From Acheta domesticus (taxonomy: Eukaryota; Arthropoda; Insecta; Orthoptera; Gryllidae): a stretch of DNA of 64,000 bases. The notes beneath the pieces were generated by a model. That model was not told the DNA's origin, did no database searches, and worked only from the letters and a program-made list of their open reading frames with translations. Shown here piece after piece: positions 37,744 through 48,817 of this stretch; position 1 is the first letter of the stretch, and every line of letters starts with the position of its first letter. The stretch lies in assembly GCA_031308135.1 (NCBI GenBank), contig JAHLJT010008756.1, forward strand, positions 61,250,817-61,314,816. The letters run 5' to 3'. The translations under genes and the position numbers were made by a program.

Positions 37744-39200
37744 ATTTTCTTAATTTTTCGGTTTCCTATTGGTAGAACGGAAGCATTAATTTTAAAATAT
37801 TAAACAAAACAAATACCTAGTCCTAAATGGCAATTTTCTTTTAAAAATTCTGTGCCATTTTAAAGAAAATTGCGTTTTAGCGCTACCAAAAACGCGAAAT
37901 TTGAAGCTCATTTTCACAGACTTTTTTTTTTTAATTTTTTCAAAATACTTTATTTGAAGTTATTTAAAGTACGTATACACACAAAGATAATAGTCTTTAC
38001 AAATTGCTGGTAATGTGCATGTTAAAGATGTGAGAGATCTTAAAAAAAAATCACATTTGTATAATTTTTGAAAAAACAAAAAAATAACTCAAAATAAACT
38101 TTGTCATATTAAAGAGTGTAATTAGCACTATCCGTTACAAAAGTTTCCAGACAAAATTTGCAGCCATATGTGAGAAAATGGCGTTTGGACGTTTCGGAAA
38201 ATGCGGAATTTTGAGCTAGTTTTTAAAGAAAACGGTTGTGTTTTCGAGAAACTTTACTTGACATTATTTAAAGCACTTGAACTTGTAAATATAATAATGT
38301 AAACAAATCGGCACTAATGTAAATATTGACGACGTGAGAAACAAGTCAAAAAATTACACTTTTGCAATTAAAAAAAACACAATACAATACAGCGATACGG
38401 AGTTTATGTCATTTCATAGGGTATATTTAGCACTATCTCCAACAAAAGTTTAAAGAAAAAAGGAGTTTGGAGCCGTTTTTGAGAAACACTTTTGTTTTTG
38501 TATTTTTTTAAAATTTCACATATATTGCGCGATACACGCAATATTGCACGAAAAGTACTAAAATTTTCAAACAACAACCTCAATGAAAGATCTCACTTTG
38601 GACAACAAATTTTATTTAAAAGAAAAATTTCTGTCTTCAATTTCGTAGTTCCAGAAAGACGCCAAAAAAATGTTTAACTTTTGCAATTTTCGAAAATTCG
38701 GAGTTATCCGTGAAAATCGGACGTATGCCACCTTAATAAGTGTATTTTACTCTATTCTGACAAGAAATTTAAAGAAAAAATTTGGACCCGTTTTTGAGAA
38801 AATTTTGAAAATGTCCGGGTGCTTTATTTAAAGTACCCCCAAATTTTACAGAATCTTTTTCAAAATCTCAAAGCTTCGACTAGAACCAGATCGACCGGGG
38901 AATATCCATTTTGGAAGAAATCGTACGTATGGTTTAGGCGCTAGCAGTGTTCACAGACGGACGGACGGACAGACGGACGTTTTCTTTCAATTGGGTTTTC
39001 GGTATCAAGGACCTAGAAAACAGGGTTTCTGGCTACACCACGTGTTAGGGGATTTTTTTCTTAATTTAGCAACTGGTTTTATCCACTTTTTCGTTATCAG
39101 CGCCCGGCAACGAATTTTTTTCTGGCGAAAATTTGCCATTTTTTCGCGCAGCATTACATAACTTTCCCTGTACTACGTATATCACTCCGTGTTTAGGTAC
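37744..39200 (+). repeat. Dispersed repeat family R1, copy d
   Basis: The longest R1 copy in this orientation. It begins with TTTCCTATTGGTAGAACGGAAG, shared with the inner end of copy c, and proceeds through GCGTTTTAGCGCTACC, TTTCGAGAAACTTTACTTGAC, GACCGGGGAATATCC and the CGGACGGACAGACGG run (38956-38979). It ends TTTCGCGCAGCATTACATAACTTT and CACTCCGTG. Copies c and d face each other about 10 kb apart. Confidence 0.78.
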
Positions 39201-40046
39201 GTATTACTCGTTCACTTTACATTTGCAGACGGAGCGCTGCGATCTGTTTACATGAAGTCACCGCCGACTGAATGAGAAACGCGCGTCTGCAGTAAATACT
39301 GACCGTTTATAATATGATATAGATGGCGGTGAGCAGCACACAGAACCCTGGCAGGGCAAGAACATAACCATTAAGTAGTAGATAAGTGCAATGAAGAAAT
39401 AAAAATATTGTACGGAAATGTTGTGAACAGCGAGTGGTGTGATCTATTTTGTTGTATATTACTTTAATTATTTAAGGCGCGACTCCAGCTCGTACCCACC
39501 GCCGGACGTACGGACCGGACGGACAGACGGACGTTTTCTTTCAATTGGGTTTTCGGTATCAAGGACCTAGAAAACAGGGTTTCTGGCTACACCACGTGTT
39601 AGGGGATTTTTTTCTTAATTTAGCAACTGGTTTTATCCACTTTTTCGTTATCAGCGCCCGGCAACGAATTTTTTTCTGGCGAAAATTTGCCATTTTTTTC
39701 GCGCAGCATTACATAACTTTCCCTGTACTACGTATATCACTCCGTGTTTAGGTACGTATTACTCGTTCACTTTACATTTGCAGACGGAGCGCTGCGATCT
39801 GTTTACATGAAGTCACCGCCGACTGAATGAGAAACGCGCGTCTGCAGTAAATACTGACCGTTTATAATATGATATAGATGGCGGTGAGCAGCACACAGAA
39901 CCCTGGCAGGGCAAGAACATAACCATTAAGTAGTAGATAAGTGCAATGAAGAAATAAAAATATTGTACGGAAATGTTGTGAACAGCGAGTGGTGTGATCT
40001 ATTTTGTTGTATATTACTTTAATTATTTAAGGCGCGACTCCAGCTC
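38962..40046. repeat. 530-bp tandem direct duplication
   Basis: 38962-39491 (530 bp) is repeated at 39516-40046 (531 bp). The only difference I see is one extra T in a T-run of the second copy. The 24-bp spacer differs from both. The duplicated unit covers the outer end of R1 copy d plus about 300 bp of flank (GACGGAGCGCTGCGATCTG... GCGCGACTCCAGCTC). Both junctions lie near GGACGGAC/CTC microhomology. Confidence 0.92.
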
Positions 40047-40721
40047 ACTGTCAGAAAGACATAATTCGTCAGATGTGCCCGAAGCGCTTGTTCTGCCTTC
40101 GGAGACAGCTGATTGACATCGGCACCATTCGTGTATTCTCGGTTGTGTGTTCGGGCCTTCGCTTTCAAAACAACATTAGTTCCTAATTCTGCCGTCTGCA
40201 AATGTAAAGTGAACGAGTAATATACGGGGAAGTAAAAATATATATTTATATTTCACAGAATTAAGCAGTGCATTTCTCTCACACTATGTTCCCAGCTCTC
40301 TTACGTTCTAAAGATGACCCAAAATAATTTTGACCGTCATAGAAAAAGTACTCTAGCTCCCAGAGATTTGGGCCAGGAAATCGCCAAAATGCACCATTGC
40401 GATTTATTACCATAAATCGACTAAAGTAAAATTTGAATTATGTATTTTATTATGGCGCAAAGATGTTTTCCAAAGATCTGGGGTCCCAATTATTTATTGC
40501 TTCATTTAAAGTTTTGAGGGGTCCTAAATCTGGGTTTTGTTATATGTGGTTTGAAACAAAGCAAAAGTGCGCAGGGTTCGATTCTAAATTCTGTGATTAT
40601 GATTAATAAATTTTCTTTCAATTAGTTTTCAGCACGTTTTCTTAGCTGGACGAAATTTTTTGATGGGGCCCCCAATTTAGTTTTTGAACCGGGTCCTCAG
40701 AAAGGCTAGTTATGCCACTAA
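40047..40721. other. Interval with a possible hAT end
   Basis: No gene. The string GCTAGTTATGCCACTAA at 40706-40722, after a GGGGCCCCC run, resembles a decayed hAT terminus. Its partner is not identified. Confidence 0.3.
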
Positions 40722-42130
40722 TACACTACTGTTTGTGGAAATTGCAACACCAAGAACGAATGGATCTAGGGAAATGATATTCAATGTACTGTGCACCCAT
40801 GCCACAGGTACTACTTTATTTCATTTGCAGTACCATCAAATACATGGATACATGCCAAGTCAGTAAGTTGTGAAGCCACCACGCGCATCCACAAGAGCCT
40901 GTACACGGCGCGGCATTGAGCTAATAAGAGTCTGTATCGCTTCTTGTGGCAGGTCCTGCCATGCTCCTTCAAGCCGCGTCCAGAGTTCGGCGGTGGAAGC
41001 TGGCGGAGGTGCCTGGCGGACCAGCCTCTGGGAAAGCATGCTCCACACATGTTCAATTGGCGACATGTCAGGTGAACGAGCCGGCCACGGAAGGAGCTGT
41101 ATCTGGTGTTCATTGAACACACGTTGCACGATGCGAGCGATATGGGGTCGCGCATTGTCTTGCTGGAATATCGCTCCAGGCGAGCGTTGTACGAAGGGCA
41201 CGACCTCCGCCCTCACGACTTCCTCGATGTACCGGTGGGCGTTGAGATTTCCCTCAATGCGGAGTAGGCGGGTCCGTGAGTGGTAGCCGATGGTACCTCA
41301 TACCATTACACCGGGTGTTGGGCCGGTATGACGCTGGCGAATGCATCCCTCCAGATTGCGTTCACCGCGATGTCGTCGAACACGTATATGACCGTCGTTA
41401 TTTGACAAATTGAAGCGGGACTCGTCGGAAAAGATGACTTGCTGCCACTCAGCCCGCCAATGTCGATGTTCGACGCCCCACAGATGTCGGAGGCGTCTGT
41501 TGTCGAGAGTCAGTGGAAGGCGCAACAAGGGGCGGCGAGCAATCAAGCCCCTTTGCACAAGACGGCGCCGAACACTGCTGGCGGACATGCTGTGACTTGT
41601 CACTGTATTCCACTGCTGTATGTCGCTGTGCGATCGGTGATGGCCATACGGTAGAGGTGTCGATCTTCCCTCGCCGTAGTGTGATAGCGAGGCCCTGTCC
41701 CACGCTGGCGGTGGGTACGACCTTCCGCAGACCACTGACGCCATGTTCGCATGATGGTACTGGCGGCTCGTCCCAGACGTGTGGCAATCTGGCGGTAGGA
41801 CAACCCAGCTTCTCGCATCCCAACGACCCTGCCCCGGTCGAAGTCCGTCAAGTGTTCGTAGTGCACTCACTGTCGGGACGAGGCATGGTGTGACTTACAG
41901 ACAACTTGTGCGAGCCAAGGGTCGACCTGTCACTGTTTGTAGCCTCTCCAAGGCGCCTCTATTTATACCCGAACATGGTGCGATAAGCTGTCCCTACGTC
42001 GCAACCACATGACTGGCGGCGTTGTAAATGTAATCACCTGGCGATCTCAATGTCACAAACTTATCCACGAAATGCGATGCGTTCAATGCCGCTCCTTCGC
42101 GGTGTTGCAATTTCCACAAACAGTAGTGTA
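40722..42130 (-). mobile_element. Tc1-like transposon with complete ends
   Basis: The element proper is 40724-42128 (1405 bp), flanked by TA (40722-40723 and 42129-42130). The terminal inverted repeats are perfect over 28 bp (40724-40751 and 42101-42128), beginning CACTACTGTTTGTGGAAATT. TA duplication, size and the encoded DDE transposase place it in Tc1/mariner. It is GC-richer than the surroundings, consistent with recent arrival. Its gene is broken, so the copy could move only with transposase supplied from elsewhere. Confidence 0.95.
40860..41866 (-). pseudogene. Tc1-type transposase, one stop and one frameshift
   Basis: Starts at the ATG at 41866 with an HTH DNA-binding domain (DFDRGRVVGMREAGLSYRQI, then RTWRQWSAEGR). 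It continues as SASSVRRRLVQRGL and the DDE core: FSDESRF, QQDNARPHIARI and SPDMSPIEHVW, giving the D-D34-E triad typical of Tc1. It ends ARGGFTTY-stop. The frame shifts near 41610-41625 (after RTATYSS). A Trp codon after GVMV is TGA (plus-strand 41298-41300). All catalytic residues are present in the pieces, so inactivation looks recent. Confidence 0.92.
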
Positions 42131-42134
42131 ATTT

Positions 42135-42310
42135 TATTTTCGTTCAATATTTGGCAACAACATGTTTTGCATATTTTGCACAAACAAAATGAACATTTTA
42201 CATATTATCAAATTTTATTTTGTAGGCTTCCATACTTGGAGTATCCGAGGTTAATTGTTTTCGAGATTACCTCGGGTATGAAAACTGATAATCCATGATT
42301 TATTCGAAAG
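42135..42310 (-). repeat. Dispersed repeat, inverted partner of 49575-49735
   Basis: The inverse of this stretch matches 49575-49735 over about 130 bp. Shared words are GTTTTCATACCCGAGGT, AATCTCG, CTCGGATACTC and CAAAATAAAATTTGATAA. Both preserve a short frame reading FIPEVIS, so it may be the end of a coding transposon. Family not identified. Confidence 0.55.
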
Positions 42311-42499
42311 AAGGAGTACAAATATTTGGTAAAGATGTATACATTGTCAACATACAAATTACATAAATAGTAATATACGAGTGCAAATATCGCAAATGAA
42401 ATAATCGCATTTACCGCGTACAGACTGAGACAACTAAAGTTGACAGTGAAAACGACAAAGGAGTCTCTCAATATGTGGGAGGGTATTCAGTGATTACGG

Positions 42500-43640
42500 A
42501 ATTAGGGAAACCCCAATTTTTGCTTCCTCGCACTTTCGTCTTTGCTTTCCTCCCACGTATGAAGAGAAAGTACTGTAATCGCGAATTTTCGACACAACAC
42601 TCTTATTGCCGGTGCCTGGTAACGAAAAAACTAACAAATCATGTTGCTAAATTTAGAAAAAAATCTTCTAACACGTGGTGTACCCGGAATCCGTATTTTG
42701 TGCGTTTTTCATGCCGAATAAATGATTGACGGCAAAACGTCTGTCTCTTCGTCCGTCCGTCCATCTGTGCACAATACTAGCGCGAAATACATTTAAGCAC
42801 TTGAAGTACTTCTTCGCACATGAATAGTGCGAAGGAGATTTAAGAGAATGGTGCAGATCGCATTTTCGCTAAAATCACTGATTTTTCGAAAATTCCATAA
42901 AAATATTTTTAAAACTACAGAATCGATGCTATTGAATTGATGCTATTGATTGAACAGCTAGAGATTTTTGTCTCAGGCAAAGTCAATTGTACAAAATCAG
43001 CTCTTTAAAAGAGATCATGTACATTGAAAAAATGAGTAGTTTTTGCGTAATTTGCGCTTGAAATTTACCCTTTTTTTCTTAAAATTTTCTCCACATACGT
43101 AATTAGGGACGGTAAAAAATATGGCGCTACTCCCATTTTTGGGTATTGGTCGGTTTTTCGATTGCAAACAAATTAATACTACAAAATTAAAGATAGTGAA
43201 TTTTGCCTCAGAGTCTTTTGTACAAAATTAGCTCTTTAAAACAGGTTATCTATAATTTTTTGAAAACAGTAGCTTTTGCGAAATTTACGCTTGAAATTTA
43301 CGCAATTTTTTTCTTTAAATTTTCTCCACATATGTAATGAGAGACGGCAAAAAATATGGTGCTAGTCCTACTTTCAGATATTGCTCGTTTTTTTGTCAAA
43401 AATTGAAAGAAATTCAAAACTATAAACATGAAGATAGACATTTTTTCCTCAGACTAAACATGTTGTACAAAATTAGTTCTGTAAAAAAGGTGATGAATAA
43501 CGTTTTGTTGAAGTTAGTAGTTATCGCCTAATTTCTGTTTGAAATTAATGAAAAATATATGTGCGTCCCGTCGTACACTACGAAAACATTGTAATATTGC
43601 GAGAAAGTATGTGCTGTTGTAGCACCACTAGTTTTATGTT
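42500..43640 (-). repeat. Dispersed repeat family R1, copy e (inverted)
   Basis: Landmarks in inverted order: AATCGCGAATTTTCG, GGTGCCTGGTAACGAAAAAAC, CTAACACGTGGTGTACCCGG, CGTCCGTCCGTCC, CTAGCGCGAAATAC, then two or three tandem modules of AAATTTTCTCCACATA / GGCAAAAAATATGG / TTAGCTCTTTAAAA. Ends near GTAGCACCACTAGTTTT at 43619, the same motif as the palindrome arm at 37435. Confidence 0.65.
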
Positions 43641-44009
43641 TAAGACATGAAACGTGTCGCCGAAAAATGTATTCCGAATTGTTGAATTTAGGCCAAAAGC
43701 AGTGTCGAATGAAAAGGGCCGGATTTACTGTGGTGGAGGCCCCTTTGGTTGAGGAAGATTAAAATTGCTTTAAAACTATATTTATTAACTTTCTATAACC
43801 ATATTACACGTGCATTTAACCGTGTTTTAATTATTTATTTTTCGTAACCATAAAATATATGCATTTAATTATGTTAAAGAAGCACTTTCCTTGCCACGAA
43901 ATTGTCAATCACATCGTCAAAACTTGTTTTTCTCACAATATCGTTATTTTTTATTAAAATAGGGAGATGATTGAAATGTCGTGTTAATGTGATACTATTT
44001 TTAATAATT
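43641..44009. other. Interval without a gene
   Basis: AT-rich. GGGCCGGATTTACTGTGG...GGCCCCTTTGG near 43717 looks like a decayed hAT end, but no partner is found. Confidence 0.3.
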
Positions 44010-45180
44010 TTTACTTTTCCTGAAAGTTATGTAATACTGCGCGAAAAAACGGCGGATTTTCGGCAGAAAAACTCTTATTACAGAGCCCTGGTAACAAAAA
44101 AGTGGATAAATCCGGTTGCTAAATTAAGAAAAAAAATCTCCTAACACGTGGTACAGCCAGAATTCCAATTTTGTGCGTCCTTGATACCGAAAAACCAATT
44201 GAAAGTAAAACGTCTGTCCGTCCGTCCGTCCGTCTGTCCGTCTTTCTGTGAAAAACGCTAGCGACTAAATCAGCCGATTTTCTTCAAAATTAATTCTCAC
44301 CGATCGATCTGAATGATCTGGCGGCCCCTTGAATTTTAAACAGATATTTTAATTTCAGAGGGTACTTTATATGAAGCCTCTGTGACATTTTCAAAATTTT
44401 CAAAAAAATAGCGCCAACAATTTTGACTAAATTTTGTTGTTGGATAGTCTCATGGTCATTTAACAGAATGGCGTAGGTCTCATGTTGGTTGAAAACTCCA
44501 ATTTTTCGAAAATTGAAAAAATTCAAAATTTTTTCGGCATCTTTCTACAACTACAATTATGAAGATATATTTTTTTTCTTAATGAAATGTGTTCATAAAA
44601 CAGATCTTCAAATAAGGTCATGTTCAATTCTTCAAAAACGTAAGTATTTTTTTTTCTCGTAAAATTGTGTCATAGACATTTTTTTATTTTCTTTAAACCA
44701 TTTTTTCTTAAAAACCGTACAATGTTTTTTGATTAAATTTTGACCTGAGTTAGCATAAAGGAAGCTTAAGAGAATGGTGCAAATTTCATGTTCATTGAAT
44801 TGCCTGATTTTGCAAAAATTTCAAAAAATTAAAACAAATTCGGCGTCTTTCTACAACTACAATTGTTTTTCTTAATGAATTATGCTCATCAAAAACAGAT
44901 ATTCAAATAAGGTCATGTTGAATTTTTTGAAAATATGTGTGGTTTTTCTATAATTTCCTGACAAACGTAATAGCCCGCTCGGAATTGACTGCGCTTCGTT
45001 TTCGTCGTTTTCTTACAACTACAATTTTAAAAATAGATTTTCTCTCAATTAAATGTATTTATCAAAACTACATCTTCAAATAAGGTCATGCTTATTTTTT
45101 TCAAAATACGAGTGTTTTTTTCTATAATTTTGTGATAAACATAATAGCCCGCTGTAAATTTACTGCGCTTCGGACAGCTG
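44010..45180 (-). repeat. Dispersed repeat family R1, copy f (inverted)
   Basis: Starts GTTATGTAATACTGCGCG (44028), then GGTAACAAAAAAGTGGATAA, CTAACACGTGGTACAGCC, a GTCCGTCC run (44215-44240), CGCTAGCGACTAAATC, CCGATCGATCTGA, and three tandem degenerate modules (TCGGCATCTTTCTACAAC; AATAAGGTCATGTT). Ends near 45180. Confidence 0.7.
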
Positions 45181-45499
45181 GATTCGTCGTAAATTAGAAT
45201 TTGCAATTTTGTATATTATTTCTTTGTTCGTTTCTTACATTTGGCCTTTTGTTATACATTTACACATTAACATTTTAGAAATTGTTTATTTTGAAATATT
45301 GGAAATAAAAATTGCTAGCTGTTTAAGAGAGTATCGACAATGCAGGGAACGCGATCTTTGGGTCTCATTTGGGCAAAGCCGTGATAGGTCGTGTAATGTG
45401 TAACAGCCACAGTTGTTGTAACAGCCAAACTGATCGTGGTTTTGGTGACAATTTATCACCAAAAGCTGTTAACTAAAGATTGTCCAGAATTTATTAGTC
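45181..45499. other. Interval without a gene
   Basis: Nothing recognised; a direct repeat of AACAGCCA near 45400 is the only local structure. Confidence 0.3.
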
Positions 45500-45925
45500 A
45501 ATAGACAATGAGATAAGTTTCTCAGGTCATATTTTAACTGAAAATGACGTCATCCCAGTTAATGAGATAAAGAAAGCTTCTAGATTCATGAAAAATGGAC
45601 GCTCGCTTGGACCGGACTCCACATGGAACTCTTTAAATATGGGACGGACTTGCTTCACGAGCTGTTAGCTTATGTTTTCAGCTGCTTCTTGAGGGATGAA
45701 ATTGTGCTTCCTGAGTGGAAAACTGCCTATATTTAGAACATCTACAAGAAAAGAGAGAGACGAGTTTTCTCCAATTACATACGAATATAACTCGGGAAAA
45801 TTTTCTATAACTCGGGAAAAAACACTAATTTTCTATAACTAATTTTCTATAACTCGGGAAAAAACATTTTTCAAATATCTTTATTTTCTAAAATAATTAT
45901 TTTCTAAATTAATTTTTTCGTTTTC

Positions 45926-45979
<54 letters not shown>

Positions 45980-46290
45980 AACTTCTGGCCCTCAAGAAAA
46001 TGTGCGCAGATAAATTTCTTTTCCCACACGTCATATACAGTTTTTACTGTTTTTTTGACTAAATAAATAAATAAGTGTGCCAAAATTATAAAACAAAGAA
46101 TTAAAAATCAGATACACGAGCTAGAAGAACAAAATGGATTTCATGCTGGAAAATCATGTATGGATTGTGTTTTCTGTTTAAAGCAGCTTCTGGATAAAAA
46201 AAAGCTCTGTAATCCATGAAAAATGGACGCTCGCCTGGACCGAACGGACTCCACATAGAACTTAAATATAATAACATAAATATGGACCGT
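45500..46290 (+). pseudogene. LINE reverse transcriptase relic split by another LINE
   Basis: Two pieces of a reverse transcriptase. The first, about 45560-45780, reads MKNGRSLGPD, then after a shift ELFKYGTDLLHELLAYVFSC and LPEWKTAYI. The second, 46080-46200, reads CAKIIKQRIKNQIHELEEQNGF and SCMDCVFCLKQLLDKK. In an intact LINE these lie within a few tens of residues of each other, with only the ...SNYRxISLL segment between. Here 45788-46076 is an inserted LINE 3' end. After 46205 a copy of the MKNGRS-coding segment reappears, showing a local rearrangement. Confidence 0.75.
45788..46076 (+). mobile_element. LINE 3' end (family L2x) inserted into another LINE
   Basis: Matches the inverse of 60965-61210: TTTTTCAAATATCTTTATTTT, TCTGGCCCTCAAGAAAATG, CACGTCATATACAGTTTTTA and the tail AAATAAATAAATAAG. 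It contains tandem TTTTCTATAACTCGGGAAAA units and a run of about 49 T (45927-45975). Confidence 0.72.
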
Positions 46291-46339
46291 CCCATATTTA
46301 ACCTTTATTTGTTAAGGACTTAACCTCTATTTAACCTTT

Positions 46340-46535
46340 ATTTATTTATTAAGGACCCAAAAAGCATGGATTCTGGCTACACCACGAGTTAGAGATTTTT
46401 TTTCTAAATTTAGCAACTGGATTTATCCACTTTTTCGTTACCAGGGCCCTATAATAGGAGTTTTCTGCAAAAAATTCGCCATTTTTTTCGCGCAGCATTA
46501 CATAACTTTCTCTCTACTGCGTAAGCGGTAGCGGA
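46340..46535 (+). repeat. Dispersed repeat family R1, copy g (outer end only)
   Basis: GGACCCAAAAAGCATGG, CTACACCACGAGTTAGAG, TTTAGCAACTGGATTTATCC, CAGGGCCCTATAATAGGAG, and TTTCGCGCAGCATTACATAACTTT, followed by CTACTGCGTAAGCGGTAG. Same terminal words as copies a and d. Confidence 0.75.
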
Positions 46536-47554
46536 AAAGTAAAATACATGAATTTGATTTACATCGTATGACTTTTATTAAAACCCACATTTTTCTCATG
46601 TTCTGTATTTGGGGGCCCCTAGCCTACCTTGCCCGCCCTTACGTTCCAGCCTTGCGAATGGAGGAGAATCTCTTCAGGAGATGGTGAATGAAGCCAACAA
46701 CGAACCAGAATTGCTCAAACGGGTCATAACTCGTGAAGAAACATGGAAGTATGGATATGACATCGAAACGAAGACTCAATAGTCCAATTGAAAACTTCCT
46801 GAAGAGCCAAGACCAAAAAATTATAAATTCGAAAGTAACATATTTGAAGGTTCTGCTCACTGCTTTCACGAATTTCAACGGAGTAGACGGAGGCCTGCAC
46901 AACGCCTGCCTCCGCGAGCATTCTGCCCTCAAGAGCCGAAAAACTGTCCACGAGAGCGGCGAAAGTGCAAGTAGTCGCATGGAGTGTTTGGCAGAACCTA
47001 TAATGTGACCATTTTCCCCCATTATGAGTATGAATGAGAGATACCAAGGAACATATGTCGGTATGTTAGGGCAATCATAATATTATTATGGACCTTGTTA
47101 AATAGAATGCAAAGGGCTTAATTTTGTATACGATGCCGTAAATGATTGAGTAAATAGTGTTCATTGATTTGGTATTATAAATATATAATGCACTCGTTAC
47201 AGAAATTATAGCAGAAATAATAATTCTTTTTTAAGAATATTTTTTTAGCTTCGATAGAACTCTCTTTTTCAATTAAACATAGTTAATGAAAAAAATAGTT
47301 TACTACTGTCATCATCAAACAAAAACGATTCAGTGTATTTTGTGTTTGGCATCGCACTAAATTTGTGATTATTTTGTAGCAAAGCGAATTACATAATCTA
47401 CCCTAGCATCAATTATAATGCTAGGTGTCCAAATGAAATATGTATGTATAATTCGTTTTAGATTCAGATTTCACATTGCCATACACATTGTCAAACATTT
47501 CCAATATAATACAAAAGGAAATATTCCTGGAACTGTGTGTAACAGTTTGTCATG

Positions 47555-48102
47555 TTCTCACAAGTGCCCGAGGTTCGAGTCTTGACGGTGGCAGGATAGC
47601 TAGATCAACCAGTCTGATAGCGAGGTCGAGTTCTGTCGCTGTCTGGAGAAGAATACTAGTGACCGGCTGCTCTGATCGGTAGTTTTCCGTGGTTTCTCCG
47701 ATCAATACCAAGCGAATGCCGGAGCACTACCCTAACAAATGGATCACGGACCACGCGATCTTTCCTTCCCAATCCTTGCCCTATCCTACCCCTTACACTC
47801 TTACACTTACATGCACTACACTACCACGCTTGCCGGGAGACCGGTCGGAAACTTAGAGCTTGTCCTGGTTGGAACGGTGCGCCACGGGTGGGAGATATCT
47901 GGTTGGGGAAAACCACACTAGCCGACGGTAGGCGGGCGCCGGATCTTGCCATCCAGCGGGGCAAGATCACCGATACATCCCGAGCAAAAACATGCACTAC
48001 ACTTACAGGTCTAATGGAATTGCTAGCTTGCTGGATTTGCACCCGAGTGGCTCTTGCGCGGCTCCCGAGGTCTGTGAAAGTGCAAAATGCTGGGCAGGCT
48101 TG
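47555..48102 (+). mobile_element. tRNA-derived SINE, second copy
   Basis: B-box-like GGTTCGAGTCT at 47572-47582, then about 105 bp later TTTTCCGTGGTTTCTCCGAT and ACCAAGCGAATGCCGGAGCA, then a pyrimidine-rich segment and TTGCCGGGAGACCGG. Same order of blocks as the SINE at 12560-13050 on the minus strand. GC-rich relative to the surroundings. Its exact end is unclear. Confidence 0.6.
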
Positions 48103-48817
48103 GCGTAGAGCAGGGGTCCTCAAACTTTTTAAACGGAGGCCAGTTCACTGTCCCTCAGACCGTCGGAGGGAGGGATTATATAGTGCGATTTTTCTAACTC
48201 TGCCTTTCAAGCCCATTTGGCCGATCACACGGCATTTCGCGTCTTTCTCGGTCCTGCCGCTAGATGTCGCGTGGTCGCAAGCACTGCTTGATACGGTCGC
48301 GATCATGCGATATCTAGCGGCATGACTGAGAAAGACTCGAGGTACCGTGACATATTCCATTGTGAAGACAGGCCTTGAGAGGCAGAGTTCAGGCAATGAC
48401 AGGCCTACCGATAACATAGTCATAACTATAGACCGGATTTTTATATAATTACATATTTTTTGTCTTTCTACTTACCGTTCTCAAAATTTTAATCTTCTCA
48501 ATAACTCAAATCAAACTCAAATCATCGATATTGCTTTATTAAAAACATTTTTTTTTAAAAACACCGATGTTTTGGCAACAAAATATCGATGTGAAGAAAA
48601 CATCGAAAGCAAAATATCGATGTTTCTGGTGGAAAACATCGTTGTTTTAAAACCATCGATTTTTTTTGCCATCCCTAGACACCCTAACACATAATAAAAA
48701 ATGTACGGATTTTAAGAAAAAATTCTTTAAACCATAAAAACCCGGCGGGCCGTATAAATGTCCTCGGCGGGCCGCATGTGGCCCGCGGGCCGTAGTTTGA
48801 GGACCCCTGGCATAGAG
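48103..48817. mobile_element. Non-autonomous hAT (Charlie-like) element
   Basis: The element proper is 48111-48809 (699 bp). Ends are CAGGGGTCCTCAAACT and AGTTTGAGGACCCCTG, perfect over 16 bp. Flanks GCGTAGAG (48103-48110) and GCATAGAG (48810-48817) form an 8-bp duplication with one mismatch. Subterminal sequence has GGCCAGTTCACTGTCCCTCA on the left and GGCGGGCCGCATGTGG on the right. No transposase. Near 48520-48680 it holds an inner repeat of TATCGATG words that may be another insertion. Confidence 0.88.

Noticed and set aside
46639..47047. Minus-strand frames of 107-127 codons
   Set aside because: They are antisense to mariner sequence and to its insert.
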